Positions 55,238-63,402 of a stretch of DNA of 64,000 nt are shown piece after piece. How positions within the stretch are numbered: the stretch's first letter is position 1; the number at the start of each line of letters is the position of its first letter. The notes beneath the pieces were generated by a model. That model did not search any database and had not been told where the DNA came from. It worked only from the letters and a program-made list of their open reading frames with translations. The position numbers and the translations under genes are program-made. This stretch comes from Microbacterium yannicii PS01. Its GTDB lineage: Bacteria > Actinomycetota > Actinomycetes > Actinomycetales > Microbacteriaceae. Location of the stretch: contig NZ_CAJF01000004.1 in assembly GCF_000304335.1 (NCBI RefSeq), positions 1 to 64,000 on the forward strand. The letters are read 5' to 3'.

Positions 55238-56974
55238 ATGACCACGGCAGGGGCACGCGGTTTCGAGCTGCTTCAGGCGCGTCCGTATGCGGACGTGCTG
55301 ATCGTCGGCGGCGGCATCAACGGGCTGGCGACGTTCCGCGATCTCGCCCTGCAGGGCGTCGATGTCGCGCTCGTCGAGCGAGCGGACTTCGTGAGCGGCT
55401 CTTCGGCCGCCTCGTCGCACATGATCCACGGCGGCATCCGCTATCTCGAGAACGGCGAGTTCCGCCTCGTGCACGAGGCGGTCACCGAGCGCAACGGGCT
55501 GCTGCGCACCGCTGCGCACTATGTCCGGCCGCTGCAGACCACGATCCCCATCTTCGCCACGTTCTCGGGCATGCTCTCGGCGCCGCTGCGCTTCCTCCGG
55601 CACGGCGGCGGAAAGACACGCGAGCGCGGTGCCCTCCTCATCAAGATCGGGCTCGTCATCTACGACTCGTTCTCGCGCGGCGGCGGCCTGTTCGCCAGCG
55701 CCTTCGGGCACGGAACGGTGCCGCGTCACACCTTCCGCGGTCGCAAGCGCTCGCTGCGGGACCTGCCCGAGCTCAATCCGGACGTGAAGTACACCGCGAC
55801 CTACTGGGATGCGTCGCTGCACGACCCCGAGCGGCTCGCGATCGACGTGCTGCGGGACGGCCGCGCTGCCGGAGGCGATCGTGCGCGCGCCGCGAACTAC
55901 ACGGCGGCGGTCGGCGTCGAGGGCGGCCGCGTCGTGCTGCGCGACGGCGAGACCGGCGCCGAGACGCCGTTCGCGGCATCCGTCGTCATCAACGCGTCCG
56001 GTCCGTGGACCGACCTCACCAACCTCGCGCTCGGCGACCCCACCCGTCACATGGGCGGGACGAAGGGCTCGCATATCGTGCTCGACCACCCCGAGCTGCT
56101 GGCCGCGACGGGTGGACGCGAGCTGTTCTTCGAGAACGAGGACGGGCGGATCGTCCTCATCTACCCCCTCAAGGGCCGGGTCCTCGTGGGGACCACCGAC
56201 CTCGAGCACGACATGCGCGACCCGGTCGTCTGCACCGACGCCGAGGTCGAGTACTTCATCGACCTCGTGGCCCAGGTGCTGCCGGCGATCCGCGTCGATC
56301 GATCGCAGATCGTCCATCGCTTCGCCGGCGTGCGCCCGCTCCCCGGTCACGGCGAGCTGGCGCCCGGGTTCGTCTCGCGCGACTACCGCATCGAGGCCGC
56401 GCCGCTTCCGGGCGGGGATGCCACGGTGCTGAGCCTCGTCGGCGGCAAATGGACCACCTTCCGGGCGTCCGCCGAAGACCTGGCCGACCGCGCACTCGCG
56501 CTTCTCGCCCACCCGCGGCGCCGCTCCACCAAGGGCCTCGCGATCGGCGGAGGGCGCGGATACCCGGTGACCGAGCGGGCGCGGCAGCAGTGGATCGCGG
56601 GGCACACCGACGACCTTCCTGCGGCGCGGGTCGCCACGCTGCTCGATCGCTACGGGACGGTGGCCTCCTCGGTCATCGACGCCATCGCCGCCGCCGACGA
56701 CGACGCGCCGTTCGAGCACGCGCCTGAGTACAGTACGGGGGAAGTGCGCCACCTCGCCGCGAGCGAGGATGTCGTGCACCTCGACGACGTCCTCATGCGG
56801 CGCACGAGCATCGCCTTCATCGGCGCGGCGACCCCCGCCGCCGTCGCCGAAATCGCCCGCGCCGTCGCGCCCGTCCTCGGGTGGGATGCCGCACGGACCG
56901 ACGCCGAGACGACTCGGGCGCTCGCCGCCGTGCACGCCGCCGACCCGGCCGGGGCCGAGGCGTCCGCACGATAG
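55238..56974 (+). CDS. glpD: Glycerol-3-phosphate dehydrogenase, FAD type
   Basis: 578 residues. FAD motif VLIVGGGINGLATFRDLALQG near residue 18, SSAASSHMIHGGIRYLENGEF, and FAGVRPLPG; the C-terminal domain carries the GlpD cap helices. It oxidises glycerol-3-phosphate to DHAP at the membrane, passing electrons to quinone. ATG 55238 has GAAGGTGAGG upstream. glpK follows after 95 bases on the same strand. Confidence 0.94.
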   Translation: MTTAGARGFELLQARPYADVLIVGGGINGLATFRDLALQGVDVALVERADFVSGSSAASSHMIHGGIRYLENGEFRLVHEAVTERNGLLRTAAHYVRPLQTTIPIFATFSGMLSAPLRFLRHGGGKTRERGALLIKIGLVIYDSFSRGGGLFASAFGHGTVPRHTFRGRKRSLRDLPELNPDVKYTATYWDASLHDPERLAIDVLRDGRAAGGDRARAANYTAAVGVEGGRVVLRDGETGAETPFAASVVINASGPWTDLTNLALGDPTRHMGGTKGSHIVLDHPELLAATGGRELFFENEDGRIVLIYPLKGRVLVGTTDLEHDMRDPVVCTDAEVEYFIDLVAQVLPAIRVDRSQIVHRFAGVRPLPGHGELAPGFVSRDYRIEAAPLPGGDATVLSLVGGKWTTFRASAEDLADRALALLAHPRRRSTKGLAIGGGRGYPVTERARQQWIAGHTDDLPAARVATLLDRYGTVASSVIDAIAAADDDAPFEHAPEYSTGEVRHLAASEDVVHLDDVLMRRTSIAFIGAATPAAVAEIARAVAPVLGWDAARTDAETTRALAAVHAADPAGAEASAR

Positions 56975-57069
56975 CCTGACCGCACCCGTGAACGGCGCCC
57001 GGCGCTTCGATCGCGGGAACAGCGAGCGGGCGACGCCGCGAAGGCGCGGCTCGCAGAGAGGAGACGGCG

Positions 57070-58608
57070 TTGGCCGACCACGTCCTTGCCATCGACCAGG
57101 GCACCACATCGACTCGTGCGATCGTGTTCGATGCGGGAGGCGCGATCGTCTCGGTCGCACAGCGAGAGCACGAGCAGGTCTTCCCCCGGGCCGGCTGGGT
57201 CGAGCACGACCCGGTCGAGATCTGGACCAACACCGAGTGGGTGATCGCCGCCGCCCTGTCGCGGGCGCGGATCGCGGCATCCGGCGTCGCCGCCATCGGC
57301 GTGACGAATCAGCGCGAGACCGTGATCGTGTGGGAGAAGCGCACGGGGCGCCCGGTCTACAACGCGCTGGTGTGGCAGGACACCCGCACCCAGCCGCGCA
57401 TCGATCAGCTCGCGCGCGATGGCGGCTCCGATCGCTTCGCGGAGACCACGGGCCTGCCGCTGGCGACATACTTCTCGGCGTCGAAGGCGGCCTGGATCCT
57501 CGACAACGTCCCGGGTGCCCGCGCTGCTGCGGAGGCGGGCCAGCTGCTGTTCGGGACCCCCGACACCTGGGTGGTGTGGAACCTCACGGGCGGCGCGCGC
57601 GGCGGCATCCACGTCACTGACGTCACGAACGCCTCGCGCACGCTGCTGATGGACCTGCGCACTCTGGACTGGTCGGACGAGCTCCTCGACGTCTGGGGGA
57701 TCCCCCGCGCGATGATGCCCGACATCCGCTCGTCCTCGGAGGTCCTGGGGCACTCGCAGCTGCCGTCGGTGCTGGACGGCGTGGCGATCGCGGGCATCCT
57801 CGGCGACCAGCAGGCGGCGACCTTCGGGCAGGCCGCGTTCGACGCCGGCGAGTCGAAGAACACCTACGGAACCGGCAACTTCCTGCTCGTCAACACCGGC
57901 ACCGAGATCGTGCGATCGGGCAGCGGCCTGATCACCACGGTGGCCTACCGCTGCGGCGACGAGCCGGCGCGGTACGCGCTCGAGGGCTCGATCGCCGTCA
58001 CCGGCTCGCTGGTGCAGTGGCTGCGCGACAACCTCGGGATCATCCAGCGCTCGGAAGACGTCGAGACGCTCGCCGCCACTGTCGACGACAACGGCGGCGC
58101 CTACTTCGTTCCGGCTTTCTCGGGCCTGTTCGCACCGTACTGGCGGCCCGACGCGCGCGGTGCACTGGTCGGCCTCACCCGCTACGTCAACAAAGCCCAC
58201 ATCGCCCGCGCCGCGCTGGAGTCCACTGCCTTCCAGACCCGCGACGTCATCGACGCCGTCATCGCCGACACCGGCCGCGGCCTCGATGAGCTGCGCGTGG
58301 ACGGGGGCATGACCCGCGACGACCTCCTGATGCAGTTCCAGGCCGACATCCTCGGCATCCCGGTCGTGCGCCCGAAGGTCGTCGAGACGACGGCGCTCGG
58401 CGCGGCGTACGCCGCCGGCCTCGCGACCGGCGTGTGGCGAGACCTCGACGAGCTGCGGACGCACTGGCGGGAAGACGTCCGCTTCGAGCCGCGGATGCCC
58501 GAGGAGGAGCGCGAACGCCGGTACCGGATGTGGCGCAAGGCCGTCGCGAAGTCGCTGGACTGGGTGGACGACGACGCGCGGGTGCTCATGGGCACGACCG
58601 GCGACTGA
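57070..58608 (+). CDS. glpK: Glycerol kinase
   Basis: 512-residue FGGY kinase: ATP motif [47 protein letters not shown] and [18 protein letters not shown]. The start is TTG 57070, with AGGAG seven bases upstream and no closer ATG or GTG that keeps the N-terminal [10 protein letters not shown]. The weak start codon may set a low kinase-to-dehydrogenase ratio (inference). No glycerol facilitator gene is in view. Confidence 0.95.
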   Translation: MADHVLAIDQGTTSTRAIVFDAGGAIVSVAQREHEQVFPRAGWVEHDPVEIWTNTEWVIAAALSRARIAASGVAAIGVTNQRETVIVWEKRTGRPVYNALVWQDTRTQPRIDQLARDGGSDRFAETTGLPLATYFSASKAAWILDNVPGARAAAEAGQLLFGTPDTWVVWNLTGGARGGIHVTDVTNASRTLLMDLRTLDWSDELLDVWGIPRAMMPDIRSSSEVLGHSQLPSVLDGVAIAGILGDQQAATFGQAAFDAGESKNTYGTGNFLLVNTGTEIVRSGSGLITTVAYRCGDEPARYALEGSIAVTGSLVQWLRDNLGIIQRSEDVETLAATVDDNGGAYFVPAFSGLFAPYWRPDARGALVGLTRYVNKAHIARAALESTAFQTRDVIDAVIADTGRGLDELRVDGGMTRDDLLMQFQADILGIPVVRPKVVETTALGAAYAAGLATGVWRDLDELRTHWREDVRFEPRMPEEERERRYRMWRKAVAKSLDWVDDDARVLMGTTGD

Positions 58609-58614
58609 GGCGGG

Positions 58615-59475
58615 CTACTTCAGCAGCCGCGACAGCCGGCGGTCGGCGAGGATCTTGCCGCCCGTCTGGCAGGTGGGACAGTACTCCAGCGAGTTGTCGG
58701 CGAAGAACACGCTGCGCACCGTGTCGCCGCACACCGGGCACGTCGCGTCGCGGCGCCCGTGCACCTGCATGCCGCGGCGCTTGGCGTCCTTGAGCTCGGC
58801 AGGCGGCTTGCCGGATGCCGCGGCCACCGCCTCGGCCAGCGTCGCCGTCAGCGCGCCGTAGAGCCGGTCGACCTCGGCCCGATCAAGGCTCGCGGCCAGC
58901 GCGTACGGCGACATCTTCGCCGCGTGCAGGATCTCGTCGGAGTAGGCGTTGCCGACGCCGGCGATGACCGACTGGTCCCGCAGCACGCCCTTGATCTGCG
59001 TGCGGCGGCCCTCCAGCAGTGCGGCGAACGTCTCGCGGCTGAAACCGCGGTCGAGGGGATCGGGGCCCAGACGAGCGATACCCGGGACATCGGCGGGATC
59101 GCGCACGACGTACACCGCGAGCGACTTCTTGGTGCCGGCCTCGGTGAGATCGAAGCCCGACCCGTCGCTCAGTGCGACCCGGAGTGCGATCGGCGTCTTG
59201 CCCGGCTTGATGAGCGTAGGCGTCAGCTGGTCGGTGAAGCGCAGCCAGCCGGCCTTGGCGAGGTGGAACACGAGGTGGGGGCCGGTCGTGGCGAGGTCGA
59301 TGAACTTGCCGTGACGCGACGCTCCGGTGATCTCGGTGTCGTTCAGGGCATCGATGGGCGGATCGTACGTCTTCAGCGCCGCGATGTTGGCGACCATCGT
59401 CCGGGTGATCCGCAGACCGGTCACCCGCTCGCCGAGGAAGTCGACGAGCCCCTGCACCTCCGGCATCTCGGGCAT
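58615..59475 (-). CDS. Fpg/Nei-family DNA glycosylase
   Basis: 286 residues. The N-terminal Pro-Glu catalytic pair is present in MPEMPEV, so ATG 59475 is the right start rather than the internal Met. The Lys of RHGKFIDL, the H2TH domain (QSVIAGVGNAYSDEILHAAKMSP) and a C-terminal zinc finger CPVC...CPTC complete the fold. It removes oxidised bases and nicks the strand. It converges on glpK with six bases between. Confidence 0.93.
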   Translation of the reverse strand: MPEMPEVQGLVDFLGERVTGLRITRTMVANIAALKTYDPPIDALNDTEITGASRHGKFIDLATTGPHLVFHLAKAGWLRFTDQLTPTLIKPGKTPIALRVALSDGSGFDLTEAGTKKSLAVYVVRDPADVPGIARLGPDPLDRGFSRETFAALLEGRRTQIKGVLRDQSVIAGVGNAYSDEILHAAKMSPYALAASLDRAEVDRLYGALTATLAEAVAAASGKPPAELKDAKRRGMQVHGRRDATCPVCGDTVRSVFFADNSLEYCPTCQTGGKILADRRLSRLLK

Positions 59476-59556
59476 GGCCTCATCCTGCCATGGCGCACCG
59501 ACGCGCCGACAGCCGGCGTTTCACGCTCGCCGGGCGCGGCACCGGCACGATCGGAG

Positions 59557-60123
59557 TCAGTCCTGCAGGACCGGCCAGGGCTGCGGCATCCGGTCGTCCG
59601 TCGTCAGCAGCCCGGCGATCCAGCCGTCGTCGCGTCCCTGCGGATTCACGAGCGCCCCGCGGAGCGTGCCCTCGTACCGGAAGCCGAGGCTGCGCGCGGC
59701 GCGGGCCGAGCCGATGTTGCCGACGACGGCACGCCACTCGATCCGGTGCAGGCCGGGGCCCTCGGACGCGAAGCCCCAGTCCACGACGGCCCGTGCGGCC
59801 TCGGTCAGCAGCCCGCGCCGGCGCGACCACGGCGAGACCCAGTAGCCGAGCTCGCCGCTGCCGGTTCCGTCGAGCCGGTACAGCCCGATCATGCCGGCGA
59901 GCACGCTGCCCTCGCGCATCGCCCAGGTCACGTGGGCTCCGCTTCTCCAGTCCGCGGCGACCTTCGGCACGAACTCCTCGGCGTGCCGGCGTTCGTACGG
60001 CGACGGGACCGTCGTGTACCGCTGGGTCTCGGCATCCTGGCAGGCGTCGTAGATCGCGTCGACGTCGTCGACCGTCGGAAGCGACAGCACCAGCCGCTCC
60101 GTACGCAGAATCACAGGCTCCAC
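59557..60123 (-). CDS. GNAT N-acetyltransferase, RimJ type
   Basis: 188 residues of the RimJ/RimL-like GNAT fold: ILRTERLVLSLPTVDD, ELGYWVSPWSRRRGLLTEAARAVVDWGF, and NIGSARAARSLGFRYEG. It transfers acetyl from acetyl-CoA to an amine, perhaps a protein N-terminus. GTG 60123 is taken as start (GTG 60114 is close). The frame remains open upstream, but that stretch is palindromic element A, which begins 26 bases before the start. Confidence 0.85.
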   Translation of the reverse strand: MEPVILRTERLVLSLPTVDDVDAIYDACQDAETQRYTTVPSPYERRHAEEFVPKVAADWRSGAHVTWAMREGSVLAGMIGLYRLDGTGSGELGYWVSPWSRRRGLLTEAARAVVDWGFASEGPGLHRIEWRAVVGNIGSARAARSLGFRYEGTLRGALVNPQGRDDGWIAGLLTTDDRMPQPWPVLQD

Positions 60124-60148
60124 CTCGTTACCGTACAGCCCCGCCCCG

Positions 60149-60247
60149 GTTCGCAATTCAGTCTGCAACGGATGCCGAGGGGCGCCGCATTGGCGCGGAG
60201 TCCGCGAGCGCGCACACACGAGGTCTCACGCGGACTGAATTGCGAAC
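60149..60247. repeat. Palindromic element A, 99 bp with 15-bp inverted ends
   Basis: GTTCGCAATTCAGTC (60149-60163) and its exact complement GACTGAATTGCGAAC (60233-60247) flank 69 bp of GC-rich, partly self-pairing DNA. The next inward bases (TG..CGGATGCCG) are shared with element B. It lies between the GNAT gene and the AbiEi-DUF559 gene. Confidence 0.9.
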
Positions 60248-60286
60248 CGTGGGTCGCTGGTTCCTCCCCAAAGGAGACGTGGTGCA

Positions 60287-61189
60287 GTGCTGCCCACAGT
60301 CCCGATGATCTCGAGGCGGATGTGGTCGGCCCGCAGGGAGACTGCGAACGTGCATGTGAAAACCCGCGCCGAACTTCTCGCATGCGGCTGGACCTCGCGG
60401 CAGATAACTGCGAGCGTCCGCACCGGGGTGGTGATTCGTGCCCGCCGGAACCGCTATGTGCTCGCCGACGCGCCGGACGACGTGGTGAAGGCGGTCCGGG
60501 TCGGCGGACTTTTGAGCTGCCTCTCGCTGCTGCGCGCGCTGGACGTCTTCGTCTTCGGGAAGCCGGATCTGCACGTTCACATGCTTCGCGGCGCGAGCCG
60601 CATGCGCTCGCCGAAGAGCGCGAGCAAGAAGCTGCCCGATCGCCGACGGCGAAAGATCACCCTTCACTGGCACGCGCTCGTCGTCGAGCCCGGTGCCGGA
60701 TGTGTCAGCGTCTTGGACGCTCTGATCCATGCCGTGCGGTGTCAGCCGCCGCGGCATGCCGTTGCCTCGATCGACAGCGCGCTGAACAAGGGTCTGCTCG
60801 AAGTGGACGAGCTCGCCATTCTCTTCGGTGCCCTTCCGAAGCGCCATCAGATCCTGCGGGAATTCATCGACGGTCGAGCTCAATCCGGGCCTGAAACGCT
60901 TGTCCGGCTCATGCTGCTGACTCTCGGGTGCGAGTTCGCGCTCCAGGTGGAGTTCGGCGGAGTCGGCTTCGTCGACCTCGTCGCCGACGGCTGGCTCGTC
61001 ATCGAATGCGACAGCAAGGCGCATCACAGCTCCTGGGAGCAGCAGATGAAGGACTACCGACGCGACCTCGAGCTGGCCAAGCGCGGCCTCTCGGTGCTGC
61101 GCCTCACCGCCGAGGACATCCTCTACAACCCCGATGAGGTGCTCGACGCGCTTCGGAGCCTTCTCCGCGGTCCTCGCCCCGTGGTGTGA
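60287..61189 (+). CDS. AbiEi-type winged-helix plus DUF559 Vsr-like nuclease
   Basis: 300 residues. The N-terminal about 60 resemble the AbiEi antitoxin winged helix (TRAELLACGWTSRQITASVRTGVVIRARRNRYVLA). The C-terminal about 100 are a DUF559/Vsr-like PD-(D/E)xK nuclease: Asp in GFVDLVADG near residue 228, the ECDSKAHH motif near 240, then a basic helix DYRRDLELAKRG and LRLTAEDIL. The start is GTG 60287 with AAGGAG ten bases upstream. No AbiEii toxin gene is adjacent, so it is not a standard type IV toxin-antitoxin pair. Palindromic elements lie directly on both sides. Confidence 0.82.
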   Translation: MLPTVPMISRRMWSARRETANVHVKTRAELLACGWTSRQITASVRTGVVIRARRNRYVLADAPDDVVKAVRVGGLLSCLSLLRALDVFVFGKPDLHVHMLRGASRMRSPKSASKKLPDRRRRKITLHWHALVVEPGAGCVSVLDALIHAVRCQPPRHAVASIDSALNKGLLEVDELAILFGALPKRHQILREFIDGRAQSGPETLVRLMLLTLGCEFALQVEFGGVGFVDLVADGWLVIECDSKAHHSSWEQQMKDYRRDLELAKRGLSVLRLTAEDILYNPDEVLDALRSLLRGPRPVV

Positions 61190-61235
61190 GTCTCCGCGAG
61201 CAGCGCGTCTGCTCGGCACCTCTGACCCGTCGGCT

Positions 61236-61333
61236 GTTCGCAATTCAGTCTGGATCGGATGCCGGCCCTCACGATTCCGCGGATCTCCGGGGCGCGCCGC
61301 CTCCCTTCGCACGGCAGGGACTGAATTGCGAAC
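61236..61333. repeat. Palindromic element B, 98 bp with 15-bp inverted ends
   Basis: Ends GTTCGCAATTCAGTC (61236-61250) and GACTGAATTGCGAAC (61319-61333) are identical to those of element A. It starts 46 bases after the nuclease stop. Its interior, read in reverse, shares a CCCCGGAGATCC block with element C at the same offset. Confidence 0.9.
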
Positions 61334-61384
61334 GGGGGAGGGAGTCCTGGGTGGGGATCGGGAACCGTGACTGCGGCCGTGGAG

Positions 61385-61482
61385 GTTCGTCGCTCAGTCC
61401 GCACGGGATGCGACCGGCCGAGAAACCCCGGAGATCCCGGGATCGGGGCGGCGTCGCCCGCACCCGAGACTGAATTGCGAAC
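61385..61482. repeat. Palindromic element C, 98 bp, one end degenerate
   Basis: The right end GACTGAATTGCGAAC (61468-61482) is intact. The left end GTTCGTCGCTCAGTC (61385-61399) differs at four of 15 positions. The span equals element B. Elements B and C fill most of the 327-bp gene-free gap before trpS. Confidence 0.8.
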
Positions 61483-61516
61483 GCGGCCGCCACTGAACGC
61501 GCCGGTCCGCACCGGG

Positions 61517-62521
61517 TCAGATGCGGCGGAGGAGGCCGACCTTGTCGTAGACGTCCGAAAGCGTGCGGCCGGACACCTCGTCAGCCTTGGCGGCGTTCAC
61601 GGCGAGCACGCGGTCGAGCTCGGCCGGGTCGTCGAGCAGCTCGAGCGCGCGAGCGCGCACCGGACCGAACTCGTTCACCACCACCTCGGCGAGACCCTTC
61701 TTGAAGTCGCCGTAGCCGCGACCGGCGTACTCGTCCTCGATCGAGGGGATCTGGCGGCCAGTCAGGGCCGCGTAGATCACCAGCAGATTCGAGACGCCCG
61801 GCTTGGACTCCCGATCGTAGCGCACCGAGCCCTCGCTGTCGGTGACGGCGCGCATGATCTTCTTCGCAGACACCGCCGGGTCATCGAGCAGCCAGAGCAC
61901 ACCGGCATCGGACTCCGCGGACTTCGACATCTTCGAGGTCGGGTTCTGCAGGTCGTAGATGCGCGCGGTCTCCTGCTGGATGACCGGCATCGGCACCGTG
62001 AAGGTCGCGCCGTAGCGGCTGTTGAACCGCTCGGCGAGGTCGCGCGTCAGTTCGACGTGCTGCTTCTGGTCGTCGCCGACGGGCACGATGTCGGTCTGGT
62101 ACAGAAGGATGTCGGCCGCCATCAGCACCGGATAGGTGAACAGTCCGACCGACGTGACGTCGGCCCCGTAGCGCTGCGACTTGTCTTTGAACTGCGTCAT
62201 CCGGCCGGCCTCGCCGAAGCCGGTGACCGTGGACAGGATCCACGCCAGCTCGGCGTGCGCGGGCACGTGCGACTGCACGTACAGCGTCGACTTCGACGGC
62301 TCGATGCCGGCCGCGATGTACTGCGCGGCGGTGCGGCGAGTCTTCTCGCGCAGCTCGGCCGGATCGTTCGGCTGGGTGAGGGCGTGCAGGTCGACGACGG
62401 AGAAGAACGCGTCGTAGGTCTGCTGCAGGTCGCGCCACTGCATCAGGGCCCCGATGTAGTTGCCGATCTGGAGGGAGTCGGCCGAGGGCTGCATTCCGGA
62501 GTAGAGGCGCGGTTTGCTCAC
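61517..62521 (-). CDS. trpS: Tryptophanyl-tRNA synthetase
   Basis: 334-residue class Ic synthetase: the HIGH-like motif QIGNYIGAL near residue 22 and the KMSKS loop in SKMSKSAES near 196. It charges tRNA-Trp. The start GTG 62521 gives the usual SKPRLYSGMQPSAD N-terminus. No trp leader or T-box is seen upstream. Confidence 0.96.
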   Translation of the reverse strand: MSKPRLYSGMQPSADSLQIGNYIGALMQWRDLQQTYDAFFSVVDLHALTQPNDPAELREKTRRTAAQYIAAGIEPSKSTLYVQSHVPAHAELAWILSTVTGFGEAGRMTQFKDKSQRYGADVTSVGLFTYPVLMAADILLYQTDIVPVGDDQKQHVELTRDLAERFNSRYGATFTVPMPVIQQETARIYDLQNPTSKMSKSAESDAGVLWLLDDPAVSAKKIMRAVTDSEGSVRYDRESKPGVSNLLVIYAALTGRQIPSIEDEYAGRGYGDFKKGLAEVVVNEFGPVRARALELLDDPAELDRVLAVNAAKADEVSGRTLSDVYDKVGLLRRI

Positions 62522-62548
62522 CTCACGATCCTAAGGGCGGCGGATGCC

Positions 62549-63253
62549 TCAGCCGGCCGCCGTCGGCAGCGCTCGGCGTTCGATGCCCTCGAGCAGGATG
62601 TCGAGGGCGAACTCGAACTCCGTCCGGTCGTCGCACCAGCCGAGCGTCCCGACCTCGTCGTCGTGGACGACATCGACCAGCATGGCTCGGACATTCGGCA
62701 TGAGCTCGCCCAGCGCCGCGGCGGCGGCCGCGTCGACCTGGCCGTCAGCGCCGGGCGGGTCGTCGAGGATCAGCTCCTGCGAGAACCCGAACTGGCGACT
62801 GCCCAGGGTGTGCATCGCGTGATGGATGAGGTCCCACGACAGCCCGCCGGACCGCATGACGCCGACGTTGGTATCGACCCACGAGCCGAAGGCCGGTGTC
62901 ATCGTGCCCCGGGCCTCCAGTGCGCGCGGCACCCACGAGTGATCCTGCAGCACGTCGCGGGCTGCGAGGATCCGTGCGCGGAGGTGCTCTCGCCAGGAGG
63001 CCGGCGGGGGAGTGGTCGCCGCTTCGGCGCGCCGGGCGACGTCTTCGAAGATGAGGTCGAGCGCGCCGGTGACGACGGCGTCCTTGCCCCGCACGTGGTA
63101 GTAGATCGACATCGGCTCGACGCCGAGCTGCTGGGCGAGCCGCCGCATGGTGAGGGCGTCGAGGCCGCTCTCGTCGGCGAGCCGGATCGCCTCTCGCAGA
63201 ACCCGCTCGCGAGACAGCGGCACTCGTGCGGGCGTCGTCGCGGCCGTCGTCAT
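62549..63253 (-). CDS. TetR-family regulator, TetR_C_1 type
   Basis: 234 residues. Helix-turn-helix at about 15-60 (LTMRRLAQQLGVEPMSIYYHVRGKDAVV); the C-terminal domain is of the TetR_C_1 class, as in tetracycline-repressor relatives. It is divergent from the oxidoreductase, with a 29-bp palindrome 97 bases from its start. It likely represses that gene; ligand unknown. Confidence 0.88.
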   Translation of the reverse strand: MTTAATTPARVPLSRERVLREAIRLADESGLDALTMRRLAQQLGVEPMSIYYHVRGKDAVVTGALDLIFEDVARRAEAATTPPPASWREHLRARILAARDVLQDHSWVPRALEARGTMTPAFGSWVDTNVGVMRSGGLSWDLIHHAMHTLGSRQFGFSQELILDDPPGADGQVDAAAAAALGELMPNVRAMLVDVVHDDEVGTLGWCDDRTEFEFALDILLEGIERRALPTAAG

Positions 63254-63349
63254 TCGTGACCTCCTGTCTCCACGGTACCGCCCCGGCTCTGGCGCGAGCC
63301 TGACCGGAGTCGACCGGAGGGGGCTGGACGGCGGCTGATCGACGCGCTA

Positions 63350-63378
63350 CCTTACGATGTAAGACTTACACCGTAAGG
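63350..63378. promoter_or_regulatory. 29-bp TetR-type operator
   Basis: CCTTACGATGTAAG, A, CTTACACCGTAAGG: one mismatch across the full palindrome. Each half is itself CTTAC-N3-GTAAG. It lies 24 bases before the oxidoreductase ATG, over the likely promoter. Confidence 0.82.
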
Positions 63379-63402
63379 CTCGGTCATTCGAAAGGCGAGG
63401 CA

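Noticed and set aside
60287..61189. Complete type IV (AbiE) toxin-antitoxin system
   Set aside because: Only the AbiEi-like winged helix is present, fused to a nuclease; neighbours are a GNAT protein and trpS, not an AbiEii nucleotidyltransferase.
60149..61482. Classical insertion sequence or composite transposon
   Set aside because: No transposase frame and no target-site duplication visible beside any of the three units.
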